A DNA stretch of 64,000 nt from Gavia stellata (lineage: Eukaryota > Chordata > Aves > Gaviiformes > Gaviidae): the NCBI RefSeq assembly GCF_030936135.1, contig NC_082600.1, positions 5,832,821-5,896,820 on the forward strand, in the 5' to 3' direction. The notes under the pieces are model-generated. The model had not been told where the DNA came from. It saw only the letters and a list, made by a program, of their open reading frames with translations, and did no database searches. Positions 33,892-46,300 of this stretch are shown one piece after another (the stretch's first letter is position 1; every line of letters starts with the position of its first letter). The position numbers and the translations under genes were made by a program.

Positions 33892-36800
33892 GTAACGGCG
33901 GCGCGCCGGGCCGGGTGCGTGGGGGGGCCGGGAGGGGCGAGGCGGGGACGGGCGCGGGCCCGACGGCCTGGGCAGGCCCGCGGGTCGGGCCGGGCCCAGT
34001 GCCCTCAGGGGGCCGGGGCTCGGCGGGGCGGGCCGCGGCGGGGGTTTTCTGGCTGCGCTTCGTGTTGGCTTCTGGCCTCGGTAAGGGGGGAAGGAGGGCG
34101 AGAAGGCTGGCAGGTTCGCTTGGGAGGCGCCGGGGTTTTCAGAGCAGCCGGGGCTGCCTCGGGGCCCCGAAAGAAACGCAAAAATGCCGAAATAGTCTGA
34201 TGGCTCGTAAATCCCTTCGCTCTTCAAAGCGCCGCTGGCCACTGTACACTTCTGAACCCGATTTTGAAAATTTCTGGGTTCAGATAATGTGCTTTTAACT
34301 AAATCTGTTGTTTTACAACTTCTGCATTTTGCACATGACTTTCCTTTCCCTGTTCCTCTTTCTGTAAGTTACTGTAAAGGTTTCACCTAGCTCTTCTCTG
34401 TCCTTACATGGAAAAGGACAAGGTAGTGGTTATGAAATACTGCCAGATGAACAAAATGGGCAAAGTAGAAAGCATATATTTTGCTTATATTCTCTTTGTA
34501 TTGTTCTGTAACTGTACAAAAAGTACAGTATTTTCAGGCAAAAATTTTAACTTTCCATTTGATTTTAATTTTTCCATACAAAGACAGTTTTTAAAGTTAG
34601 TGAACCAAAGGAGGTCTTTTTATTCAGAACTCATTTAAAGAGTTTTAAGTAAGATTTTGGGCTAGGCAGGCTGCTTTTGTTGGTCTGGCAAAATTTGTTG
34701 CCGTTTCTGTGTACTCTCTGTGATTTCAGAGGACTCAATTTCAAAGAATGAGAGGAGAAATAATTGGGGCTAGGAAAAGGAAAAATACTGAGACCTGGAT
34801 AAAGAGACGTGACAGTCTAATCTGAATTCAGTAAAACTGAAGAGAGAACCTAGGAGGCAAAAAAAAAAAAAGAGCAAGTAGACTATCTTCCATCTTCAGG
34901 TGCAGACAGATCGCTACATTGGACATTCCTCTGATTGTTTTAGGATTAGTATTATGGTCCTTGTATTACTTACAAGACTAGAGATGAGGCCTCCCCTCTA
35001 CAAACACAGAGAAAGAGAAAGCCTTGTCCAAAAAATCTGAGAGTGTAATCACCATGGAGGAAGGGGGGGCTAGTGACAGGGATATGTGAAGTAACTTGTC
35101 ACACAGTAAGCAGCAGAGACAAGGAATAGCGCTCCTTTGAAAAGGGCAAACTATACTTGATACTTCAAGTGATTTCCAGACTTAGATCTTTCAAGTTCCC
35201 AGAGGAAATAATAGGGCTGTGGAAACCCCAAGTTTATCCTCCTAACTGACCTTAAATTCAACAAAGCGCACAGACAATATAAAGAATGCCGGATCACATG
35301 GAAACTGTTGGTTTCGGGACTTACGCGCTCAGCTGGAGATACGTGAGCCCTGATCTTTAACCTCAGAGAAGACATCTGGGACATCAAAGCATTCCACTTT
35401 TTTTGAGCTGATCATAACTTAATTCAGGCAACAAGTATGGCCTCTCTCTTGAATCACCAAAGCTCATTCATTCCTGGAAACTTTCATCTTTTTAAGTTTT
35501 CATCACTTTCTAGAAGGGAATACTGAAAAACTGAGATCTGAAGGGCTAACTAATCATCTAATGACTCAGCTAAAGCTGGGAAGATTCAGTGGGAGGAGAA
35601 GATTGTTGTGGCATGGGGACAGCTTCAGCAAATGGAGCAGGCAGATTGGGACATAAGAAAGACAAAACTAGACTGAAATATCTCTTCTTCCTTTGTTTTT
35701 AAAACATCGACCAAAACCAAGAGATGCTCACCAAGGTTACATGTAGCCTGTTATCAACAACCTTGCTCTGGAAGTCTTCATAAATTTTCAAGCTGCAAAA
35801 CCACTCTGTTTCCTTGCTCTTCAAAATAGACACGAGACTGTAGGGAGGCGTTTTACTGTCATCTGTATCCTGTTTACAGATCTTGTAGCTCTGGCTTCTC
35901 TCTGCCTATGCTTGCTTTTTCCTTACTGAAAAAAAAAAAAATCTGTAGATGCCCGTTTGAGAATCAAACAAAAAAAGCACAGTCATTGAAAATAAGCCTG
36001 AGGAAGTGTAGCTGCCTCCAGCAAGAGACTCTGCTACTCAGTTAAGACAAGATGGTGCAGGTGGGACTTAAAGGCAACAGGATAAGAACCATGCAAGTGT
36101 TCAGGAGCAGAAGGGGAACGCTACATATGGAGGTCATAGATAAAACAAAGTACCACATTGCTGAGATTACAAGTTCCATGGCAATTTAAGAAACAGGCTG
36201 TCAATGTGTTTTTAAAAAGATGGTATACAAAGGGCAATAAGTTAAGGCATTTATGTATTTGTGCATTTTTTTCTCCCATGTTTGTGTGTAAGCATGGCTC
36301 TGAGCACAAACATGCAGCCTGAGAACAGATCTGCTACAAGTTGATTTATAAAGTGATTTAACTAGTTGCCTGGCGAGTAACCTGTGATATGCACTTCGAG
36401 GGTCCGTGGATAACTACTAAGAGAATCCACAAAAAAGAATGTAGAAAACCTAGCCTGTTACCAAACTTAACGTAAGAGAGACTCAGGGGAGTCTGTAGTT
36501 CCAAAAAAGGATGAAAACCAATGCATTAGTGGAAGTAATATTTTTTCTTTTCTTGGCTATTTATTAAAAGACAGCTCTTCAGTTCCTCTTGATAGATTTA
36601 GGTTAGCTTGAGAAGAAATTCATCCCTCTCTCCTTTAAAAAATAATTCTGCCTCAGAAGAAAAAATCCCAGACATAGCATTAAACAGCAAGAATTATTTT
36701 TCTCAAATATTATCTCTAGGAAATTTGAAATGAAATATACACATTGATGCAACATAGCAATTTTAAAATCTATAAAACCTTGCATCTCTGTGACATAATT

Positions 36801-39800
36801 ACATGTTAAATATTCAAAAAAAAGAAAAGAAATCATGAAGTCACATATATTACACTTGCAATGTGGAATCCATTTCACTCCCCCCCAAAAACCATGCAGC
36901 TCTTGCTGGGAAAATTGGACTTATGTACAATGAAATCTTTTTGTATTTATACTATCGTAAAGATTTTTAGTTAATCTTGTTATTCAATTAAAGCAATTGC
37001 TGGAGATCAATTGTGTAAGCTCAGAACAGCAATGAAGAACCTGTATATAAGTAACTTCTGTTATACTGTCTCGTAAATACAGTACTTAGCAGAATAGCAA
37101 AGCTGTAGCAGTAGCATACTATATCTAGGCAAAAAGCTGTTGTAGTTGAATTTGATTACGTGGGACATCCGTTTTCTTAAATGTCTGAAGACTTGTCTTC
37201 AGTGTGATCTCGCCTCTTAGAAATATTTTGCTGTTGAAGTTTCGCTGCACTGGTGTGAGTCATGCTTGGGTTCATTAGTGTCCTTTAAACATCCTATACC
37301 AACAGGAAGGGTAGACAGATGGATTCACGTTTTTTAAAAAAAATTATTGAATGTACTTGCTCAAAGTTTCCAGTAAAAACCCATCTGTTAGAATTAATCC
37401 TAATTACTTATGAAATAGTTTTATTGACAATGATTCAGGTTCTGATCTTGTCACAGTTTCTGTCAGGACGCTCCTGGCTTCCACTTCCACAAGGTTACTT
37501 TTAGGACCAGGGGGACCTTTGGGAGTTATCTGAATACCTAAGAGAAACCCATCCTTGATTATATCAATATTCCAAAGATTTTTATAATGCTTTTGCATTC
37601 TCTGACAGCCAGAAAAGGGATTGTATGGTTCTGCTTCTAGGAACTCTGTTGGTATGATATTTTGTGTGGGAAAAGATGAGTAGCACTAAGACGCTCTTAT
37701 TTCCATGTCACAGACGTTACCCCACCGTTGAAGTACGTGCTGAGACCTTCAACGGGTCAACACATGTGCCTGTACCATCTGACAGCGCTTTTCTTAAAGC
37801 CTTACTTTTTGAACTGAGACTTGTAGATGACCACATTTTTGTGGAGCATCGAGATACTTGTACTCGAATCAATCATTCATCGGTATATTCAGTTCGCACT
37901 GAAGGAGGGGATCTCTGGCCTGTGCTTGCATTTCAGAAGAGAGGTCTGATATATGCCTGTCTTCCACTAGTTGAGGAGACCTTGGAGCCACGGCCACCCC
38001 TCCTCACCGTTAGTGGGCTCTCGCAAGGACTGGCTCTTTTGCTAGGCATTGTGGACTACATCTCTCCCAGTCAGAAAAATGAAGCTGAGATGAGTGCGAA
38101 AATAGGCCAGCTTCGAAATTTGCTTATACAGGCCTGTCCGCTTGGCACCCCCTTGAACACAAACATACGCAGCTTAAACAGCTCGTTTGATGACATTCAG
38201 GAAATGCCTACAGATGAAAATCAACCAGCTTGGAGATCCAACACATATAAAGGCAAACCTCAGGTTAATGTCTGTATCACTGAAAAAGTCAAGTGTATGC
38301 AGTATGACAAAAGAGATGTTGTGGACATGTGGCAAGTGTACGGAGCTGTAAATTGCAAGGTGAGAGCATTTTACGTGTGCTACTCTGGCCAAAGTATTTC
38401 TCATGCAAGCACACAGGGAAAGTAAATACTCGTGCCATTTTACTTTGGTGTGTGATCAGTGAATATCTAATACTGTAATATTTCAGAGTGTGACGAACTA
38501 TTATGTATTAGACTGATGTGTTAGCAGTGTTTTTTATTTTGATCTTTACTGTTTTTTTCCTGCATGCCTCATGCATTTCTTCAGTAACTATTTATGGGAC
38601 TTAAATTTCCAGCGGTAGCTACATTGCTTGTATTTTGCCAAATTTTTCTTATTTTAAATGAAATAGGGAGAAATAATTTCATATGGTCTTTGCATATAGA
38701 GACTAAGAAATAGTAGTGCTAACACCAAGTTTATTTCCAGCTGTCTAATAAGCAATGTGTTAAATAATGATTAGAAACAGAATTTCTGAATGAGTCTTCT
38801 ACAAGTGTGAGCATTTTTAATTAATTTGCCTACCAAACAAAAGTTTAATCTTCTATCCTACTTTATTGTATTACAACAACATTTTGAATCCACAAATGTT
38901 GTTTGTTTGGCCGACATAAGAACAGTTGATACAAACTTTGGTGAAAGAAACTGGTTGTATCATTATTTTGAGTGGTTATGTATGTGACAATGTTTTTCAT
39001 TGTTTAATATTAAAAAATGGGGAATATTGACTAAATAGATCAATAGTGATTATAAAATACATGAAAATTTGTGTTTTCTTTAGTTGATGTATTTAACATT
39101 CTTTGTCTTGAACTATGCTTAGGAAGCACACTATATTATCACAGTACACTGTATTTGTAACTGCCAGTGTTTTAAGAGGAGAAAGACCTAAAAAAGTGGA
39201 TCATGGTAATTTAATTATTTGCAAGAGGTGGGATACTCATCTCCGAAGGAAGCCAACCTAAGTACTGCACTTCTGAAGACTGGGTTATTTCCCACCAGCC
39301 ATGCTGGTAGGGATTATGTGGGTGAACAGCTTCCTGCTCTCAGAGGGACAAGTTTCTAGGTCATCTTGCAGGGTGGATGGCCTTACATAAGAAGAAAGCC
39401 CTGGTGTAATCGCGCACTGCTGAGCTGGCACAGGGAGGGACGAGACAATGGATGTGCCGCACATGGTTGCCGTGAGAAAGCTGGCATGGGACCACAGTGG
39501 CCATTAATAGCATGCTTGAATCCATTAAGCGGATGTTGTAAAAGTAACTGAATTAATTAGACTATCATCAAGTGCGTTTATGTAACATTCATAATGATGT
39601 AGCTATACAGTGAGTCCTTGGCTTGCTTATCTGCTGTTTTCTTGCTAAAGAGTACTCGACAATTAAGAGACATTTAGGTAAGACTGCATCACTAGCCCTA
39701 CTGTGGGAAAGGCTACAGAAATGGGAAAGGGACTATGTTTTGAAAGCATTTGTCAGTACGAATGTTTGAAGCCAGCTGAAAATTTTTAGTGTGAGATTTT

Positions 39801-42800
39801 TTTTTTTAAATGCTTGTATGTGATTTTTGAACATCTAATTCTGACTTGAGGATGATATTTTAGAATAACTTCTTGACTTCATTTTTTCAAGTGTGACATA
39901 GAGGGATCTGCACCAAACGTAACCCTCAGTTTGAATCTCCCGACTAATGGCCCTCCGCTCCAAGATATCGTGGTTCATCATTGTGTGACTTCTGTAGACC
40001 CTGCCATGCTGATGTCCAGTAGTGCCGAGCCACTGGATGATTCTGTGTATAACGGACCTTACAAATTCCCTTTCATTCCTCCTTCAGATTCATTCAACTT
40101 GTGTTACTACACTTCCCAGGTAAAAACATCCCTAACCCTCATTATTTTCCTGTCTTCAAATGGGAATAAAAATACCTGTGTTGTTGAACATGTCTGATCG
40201 AGTTTCAGTCCGAAACTCATGCTTTTTATATATTATACTGCTTGGAAGGCACTTCAGGGCTTGAGTAGTCTCAGTCATGTTCAGGAGGTGCCAGTACCTT
40301 TGACTGCTTGGCATGGCTGCTCTTACTTTAAATGAACCGCTTAGATGCCTGAATTAGACAAAATGAATCCAGGCTGAGATGTCAAGTGCATATACCACAA
40401 ATCTATGTATTACAAGCACCCTGAAGAGTTTGGCATATACTGTTCAAAACCAGTCAGCAATTAATGGGGTTTTATTTTTTATAGTACTTCAGCAATTAAA
40501 ACAGTATAGAATTGGTCTTATGATGATGCTGTTAATTTATCTTGAGAATGAATATAGTTTTTTCCAGGTTCCTGTTCCACCAATTTTGGGATGTTATCAA
40601 CTCATTGAAGAGGGATCACAGTTAAAAATAACAGTTAATTTAAAGCTTCATGAAAGCATAAAGAATTCGTTTGAGTATTGTGAAGCTCGTATACCTTTTT
40701 TCAACAGGTAAGAATAAAGAAATCCTAAATAAATTTCTTCCATTTCTCTGTGATCTTCCTGAAATTAGCCTGTCAGGAGTCAATATAACAGATTATGCTC
40801 CATCAAAGTACTACCAGTGGACACCAACCTTGCAAATGTTGGGAAGTCCCCTTGAAATTCTTGTAGTTTCCAGTATACAGATTCGTACCAGAATACTTGG
40901 TAACGTTCTGAATACTTCTGTTGCGCATCTTGTTTCGCTGTGGTATTTTTTCATGTGAAACCCTGCTGCAATCCTCCAGGTGGATTAAGTCTCGAGATCG
41001 CTTCCAACCCAGGGTTACCTGTTCCTTAAGACTGCTAATCCTAGCTACAGATCAGCTTATCAAAAATACAGTTATTTAAAATTAAAACGATAGTTTTCAT
41101 TTAAGCCTCTCTGACAACTGCCATGACTACGCTGTTGCATAATTATCATGAAAATTTAAAGATGAAATGATACAAAGTTGCTGATGCTGATCATAGTGTT
41201 AGTAAAACACTATTGGTGAACTAAAGACAGTAATATATCAACAGCTTTTTTATGATTACTAGGTTGAGACCATGGTGATTTCCTCCTGCTCTGTAATTTC
41301 TTTTCAGAAATGAGCAATGTGCTCAGATAGGTGTGATTTGTCTGTATGCCCATAGATAATGTCTTCCAGCATTTTGTTGCTTTCTTTAACAAAACGGGTG
41401 TTAACAAACACTGAATGACACTAACTCCAATGGCTTTATTTCTCCTCTGCCATACTGTAGGGGCCCAATCGCTCAGTTAGAGTACAAAGTTAGTTATGGC
41501 CAACTGGATTTGTCACGAGAGAAGAGCCTACTGGTTTGGGTCATCGGTAAGCAGTACACCCCTGCGCAGTCTTACTTCCTCCCCCAGTCAGTTTTGTATA
41601 GTATAGGCACAGCTGTATAATTTCTTATAGATGCTGTTTCTGGCTTTAGGACAGAAGTTCCCTAAATCTTTGGAAGTTTCTCTGAGTGGAACCGTGTCTT
41701 TTGGCACTGCAGGCAAAGAGCACCCAACTGATTATGTTTGCACTGGGACCACTGCTTATGTAAAAGTAAGTCACAGGCTCTGTGAAAAGAGGCCTTAGTA
41801 GTAATTTTTTTATTATTTTAAATTGGCTATGAAATTGCATTGATTAAATCACACGTAATTATTAGCCTCTTTGTTCTCAGCATGGAGTTTTCTGTTTTCT
41901 TGCTTGCAGGATTTGATGTCCTGTCATTTTGGAGTACGCTTGCACACCAAAAGCATGTAACACAGATTGCCAGTATTTGCGCAGCAAGCATGACAGTATT
42001 CATTTGATCATGTTGTCCCTCTCTTCCTATAGCTGTATTTCAGGATCCCGGACTTTACACTTACTGGATGTTACGTAGACCAGCATTCTATTCAGATCTT
42101 TGTACCAGGAAAACCCAAGATTACTGCATGTGAGTTGCTAAAAATGTTATTTATTTAACTGAAGCTGCATATTGAAGTTATGAACTGGATGTCAGTGACT
42201 AAAATTACATAGCTAAATCTGGACAAAGTTTTCTCTTGGTTTGCTTGGGACATCCCAGAAATTTTGTTCTCTTCTTTGTTTTTTTTTTTTTTTTTTGTGA
42301 TGCTTAAAGTGTCCTTGGAGTGGGGACTGGCATCTCCCTTTCAGATGAAAGCTCTTATTACTTAGTTACAAAGTTAGCTCTCTCTTGGGCTCCCTCCCCT
42401 TAGCCCTGGAATGTTTTACTATGCTCTGCATAATGGCAGAACTTTTAGGGGGGCACAGAATGCCTCTCCATAGTCTGGCCCCTTGTTTAGGCCACTTTTG
42501 TCAGAGATGTGATACGTGGATTGACAATACCCAGGTACAGAACTCAGCTCCTGCATGCAAGGTGAGACTGTTGCTGTCAGCGTCATCGCACCAACATCCC
42601 TTGGTGGATGTGGCTCTACATTGAATCTGTGGAGCAGAAACCAAATCTGCTTATTCTTGAGTTAACACATGACTGCTTCCAAGTCTGCACCAAAAATGCA
42701 CTAATTGGGAACACAGTAGGCACTCATTAAATCTGAGCAGTACTGTCTAATGGAAGCATTTTTATTTGTTGCTGTCTTATCTGTTGCAACTTCTGTCAGT

Positions 42801-43320
42801 CATGTTAGCAGAAGTCTGTAAATGCCTTTTGAAAACTGTGATCTCCACTGTTAATTTTGTGACAGGTCACATTCAGTCCTAAATTGTAATACAAAAAAGC
42901 TACATTTTTGTACTGTATGTTTTATATCGAGTATGCAATTTATATTCATTGAACAAAATCCAAGCCATTCACCTGCTTTTGACTTAACCTCTGTTTGAAT
43001 TTTAAGCTCATGACTGATACATTTGTGAAGGTAATTGAAGCTGAGACTTTAAATGTCTCATTATCAGAAACGATTTTCAAATAATAGTAAGAGTCTTACA
43101 GTTTAAAGAGGCCATTATACCTTTTCTGTAAACTAGTAAGGATGGATTAGTAGTTTCTTAACTTGGATGAAGGAATGTCTGATTGTAAGCACCCTGTAAT
43201 GCTTATTTTTCTTGCCTTTTTTTTTTTTTTTTTTTAGCTCGGGAACTGGTTTCTTCTGATTACTACATCTGGAATTCCAAAGCACCAGCACCTATGGTGT
43301 ACAAAACGTTATTTGACTAA
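33824..43320 (+). CDS. AP5M1: AP5M1 (AP-5 complex subunit mu-1, MUDENG), 8 coding exons
   Basis: AP5M1 is the medium subunit of adaptor complex AP-5, which works with SPG11 and SPG15 on late endosomes/lysosomes in retrieval to the Golgi (family knowledge). Eight exons join in frame to 1,464 nt, 487 residues plus stop, against 490 in human from memory. The N-terminal longin-like part (about residues 1-190) includes RRYPTVE and [11 protein letters not shown]. The C-terminal mu homology domain begins near [17 protein letters not shown] (about residue 205) and runs to [14 protein letters not shown] near the end. All splice sites are GT-AG and phases close exactly. The start at 33,824 has a perfect Kozak context (GCCGCCGCCATGG) and fits the family length. 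An upstream in-frame ATG at 33,653 would add 57 low-complexity residues from the CpG island and was not used. The last residues (MVYKTLFD) differ from human (VTYGSLLL, from memory). Confidence 0.97.
34151..37713. other. AP5M1 intron 1, no further feature
   Basis: About 3.6 kb of AT-rich unique DNA between the CpG island and exon 2. A-runs occur near 34,860 and 35,929. No other gene or repeat family is recognised. Confidence 0.65.
37714..38359 (+). CDS. AP5M1: AP5M1 coding exon 2
   Basis: Completes Arg23 and encodes residues 24-238, [20 protein letters not shown] through QVYGAVNCK. It holds the rest of the longin-like half and the start of the mu homology domain. Acceptor ACAG, donor GTGAGA. 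The open frame reads on 60 bp into the intron, which is not coding in the spliced product. Confidence 0.96.
38360..39891. other. AP5M1 intron 2, no further feature
   Basis: A 1.5 kb intron, AT-rich, with no repeat or exon that I recognise. Confidence 0.65.
39892..40119 (+). CDS. AP5M1: AP5M1 coding exon 3
   Basis: Residues 239-314 ([20 protein letters not shown] ... NLCYYTSQ), 76 whole codons. Acceptor CAAG, donor GTAAAA. Confidence 0.96.
40568..40707 (+). CDS. AP5M1: AP5M1 coding exon 4
   Basis: Residues 315-360 ([20 protein letters not shown] ... IPFFN) plus two bases of Arg361. Acceptor CCAG, donor GTAAGA. Confidence 0.96.
41461..41546 (+). CDS. AP5M1: AP5M1 coding exon 5
   Basis: Completes Arg361, encodes residues 362-389 ([20 protein letters not shown] ...) and leaves one base of Gly390. 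Acceptor GTAG, donor GTAAGC. Confidence 0.95.
41650..41765 (+). CDS. AP5M1: AP5M1 coding exon 6
   Basis: Completes Gly390 and encodes residues 391-428 ([20 protein letters not shown] ... TAYVK). The intron before it is only 103 bp. Acceptor TTAG, donor GTAAGT. Confidence 0.95.
42033..42129 (+). CDS. AP5M1: AP5M1 coding exon 7
   Basis: Residues 429-460 ([20 protein letters not shown] ... PKITA) plus one base of Ser461. Acceptor ATAG, donor GTGAGT. Confidence 0.95.
42130..43237. other. AP5M1 intron 7 with two long T-runs
   Basis: A 1.1 kb intron. A T-run lies near 42,280-42,296 and a T19 run forms the polypyrimidine tract at 43,217-43,235. A 79-codon frame at 42,385-42,624 has no family resemblance. 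Confidence 0.6.
43238..43320 (+). CDS. AP5M1: AP5M1 coding exon 8 (C-terminus and stop)
   Basis: Completes Ser461 and encodes residues 462-487 ([20 protein letters not shown] ...), stop TAA at 43,318-43,320. The acceptor AG is preceded by an uninterrupted run of 19 T (43,217-43,235). Confidence 0.96.
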
Positions 43321-43391
43321 TTTGCTTGTGAATGTTTTTTGTATTTAAACAAAACAGAGAGCTAATGAGAGTGATGTCATGATACAGTGAA

Positions 43392-43397
43392 AATAAA
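43392..43397 (+). terminator. AP5M1: AP5M1 poly(A) signal
   Basis: AATAAA, 72 bp after the stop codon, followed by a T/G-rich stretch (TTGTACTTTGTATGTTTG). This would give a very short 3' UTR; later signals may also be used. Confidence 0.7.
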
Positions 43398-46300
43398 TAT
43401 TCTCCAGCACTTGTACTTTGTATGTTTGCTTAAAAATTTCTGTTGAGGAAAAACGAAAGAGGTCACTTCTCTTAAAAACATAACTTGGTTTTAAATTGTT
43501 TAGTCCTGGATGACAGCTTAGAGAAGACAAGTTGAAATGTACTTGCCATGGCCATTTTTACTTTCCCTTCTAACATTAACTGCTACAAAATTAGTATCTA
43601 GTGATACAGATACAGACTGGTACGATTGGGCATGTCTTCCAGGAGGACTCCCAGTTACTTCACTGATTTTATAAACCTGAGAGCTCATGGGACGTGAAAG
43701 CTTTCGGCGTCTTGTTCCTGTCCTGAAGTCACAAGAATCTGATTAGACCCCAGATTAACAGGACAGTTAAAAGCAAGAGTTCATTATTTTCACAAGTTGC
43801 ATACACAATAGATACAAGTCAATAATTTACAAGAATTTTGAGAGGGAGTATGGCATGAGTGGCACTTCTAAAAGTGGAGACGATACAGGAGTCTCTATTG
43901 CCTCTGTCAGCAGAAGTGGTGAGTTCCCTTTCATACAAGCCTGTGAACTGCGTTGCTCTGAAAGCTAGCGTTAGTGAGGATCCAGAGGTGTGAACCTGGT
44001 TTTTCAAATCGCAAGACTAGCCCTGAGCAGGCAAAACCAGCTATGTTTGCTGGAGCTTCCAAAAATTTCACTGAGTCATTTTCCCTGGAAAAATAGGCGG
44101 AAAAGAAAGGACTCAGTTGACAGAGGCAGACCTCTAATTTTGAGAAGAAAATTGGTATCTGCAGGAACACAGGAAATGGACTTTAAGAGAGTTATCAGGA
44201 AATGAGCAAATTCTGAAAGGCTGGTGAAAAACCGAGAGAACCTGGAGAGCAGCACAAAAGAAGAGAAGAATGCCATCTAATAACCAAGCATGCCGGCTGC
44301 TCCTGCCGTACCTCTTGTTTAACTGTACGCTGTGTGATAAATAAGATTAGTGATTATGTAAGGAGAAAAGTTTTAAGCTATAATTTAAAAAATGCTTAGA
44401 TTGAGATAGTAATCTAATTGGTTAGTTAAATGTTCTAAAGGGTGGATTAATTCATGTGAAACATGCCGTTCAGCTGAAACTGCTTTGCGAACTTAAAAAA
44501 CAAAGCTATGCTATGACCCATTTCACCCAGGTGATGTGTCCATTTTGATTAGCAGGCAAAAGGTGAATTAATGAATTTTGCCCAGAATCCAGCCCCTACC
44601 TGTTAGAGTTGTCCGCATGCCTGGGCACCACAGTGTGAGTGGGGAGAGTGGGGTCTCTTTGTTGGAAGGGTTTAGATCATGTTCTATATGCTGGGCACCC
44701 ACCACAGGATTTCAATGTGCAGCGTTTGCTTTCTACCTACCCATGAGAAAGATGGGAGCTGTTCTGCACAGCAGCACCATGGAGGAATGGCTTTTCTTCT
44801 TCACAGGTGTTCAAAAAGTAGTCCCTAAGAAATGCTATGAAGCAATGGGACTGTCAAAATTCACAGTGCGTTAGAAGTTGAGACCCCTTGCACTTAATAG
44901 CAGGGTGTCCTTCCCAAATCATGTTCCTTTTTGTTTTCCCTCTTGTCCATGTGTCCATCTCTCTCGAGGTTAGGAGAGCTGCAGTACTCAGCAATGGGAG
45001 GAGGCTGCTTCTTTAGATTACTTTGCACACAGCTATCAATGCTGGTTTGGATGGAGGGAGGGTGTGGGTGATGTTTCTTTTCTAGCCCTGAGCAGTTTTC
45101 TACAACTTCATGCAAGCTGTTGCGTGTTTTGATTTATTAGAAGGGTTTGCTGCATAAACCTCTGGATTATAACTCTAGCACGATTTTTGCTGCAGTGCTC
45201 TGCCTCTGCTCAGGGACAGCTCTATAGTAAGAGAAGTGGGGAAAGGAGGCTGTGTCTGCCTTTTTTTAAAAGTGTGGCTGAGGTCTGTGGCAGGCTTGAG
45301 TATGCAGCGTGCCCTGCTCTTTGGAAAACACCCATGAACGAGACAGACAGCAAAACAGATCAGGTTAAACTGGCACACACCTTAATCCAATGGTCTTGGG
45401 CAACAATTGTGAGACACCCACGCTGGTGGAGAAAGGTGAAGCCTGGCAGCTACACTTGTCTTTTGGGAAGGGGAAAGGCCCATTCTCATGGGTGCTTCAT
45501 AAATCTTAGTAAGCTAGTAAACTAGTAAAGTAAGCTTAGTAGTAAACTTGGTAAGCTTAGCTAGATGGCTAGCAACTCAGGTCTGTCACAACTGAGGTAC
45601 CTTTAGGCATGGCCTGCAGAACACAAGGCACGGGGAGAAACAGGTGATGTGTGTAGAGGTTTCAGGTGCCTCCAGGGCTGGGCAGCAAAGAGGGACACGG
45701 GGGAGACGACACTGGAAGCCAGAGTACAAGGAGTTATATGGGGTAAATCCTGTTACTTCAGATAATTTTTAAGCAGCTATTCTTTTTTTACATAATTTAG
45801 CGCTTCCCTCCTCTGCATTTTTATTCTGTTTTTACAAGTGTTAACTACTTTGGCCATTTGTTAACAAGTAAACATTGAAACAACAAGGCATTAAACATTC
45901 AACAACAGTTGTCCTCTATTTATTCATGCTATCCTAGAAATGTGCCACACTTTGTCCTATTTGTACAAGCCCGGCTGAGTTTTAAGCCATAACAGAGCTT
46001 GCGAGTAGGCCCATGTTTGTCCTTCACTACTTTTGGTGTCTCCTTCACCACCACCTTCTTCTCTCATCCTTTAGAGGATGGCAACACTTTAGAAAATACC
46101 CGCTCCTCCCGGCAGCCTTGTCTCTTTGACTTACCGCCCATAGGCTCCCACTTACCAACTTTCTGAACATACTGAAATTTGGTCCTATTCCCCCTCTTTC
46201 CTATGGCTGGAGTTCTCCAGGATTTATTTTACTGTCACCATCTCCCAACGTTGCCATCTGCTGTCCCATCTTCCGTTGGCTCCTCAGTCCTCAGACTGCG

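Larger units (their letters stand above)
33100..34150. promoter_or_regulatory. CpG island, bidirectional EXOC5/AP5M1 promoter
   Basis: Very GC- and CpG-rich, in sharp contrast to the AT-rich flanks. It covers both first coding exons, with start codons 234 bp apart and divergent, so the 5' UTRs lie within or overlap this interval. An ETS-type CCGGAA core is at 33,706-33,711, and GC boxes and GCGCG clusters surround it. No TATA box is evident. This arrangement is typical of housekeeping gene pairs. GC-driven open frames on both strands are not real genes. Confidence 0.88.

Noticed and set aside
40960-41020. Possible small CR1 3' fragment ('gagatcgcttccaaccc')
   Set aside because: Only about 15 bases resemble CR1, with no tail repeat or upstream match. 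It is too weak to call.
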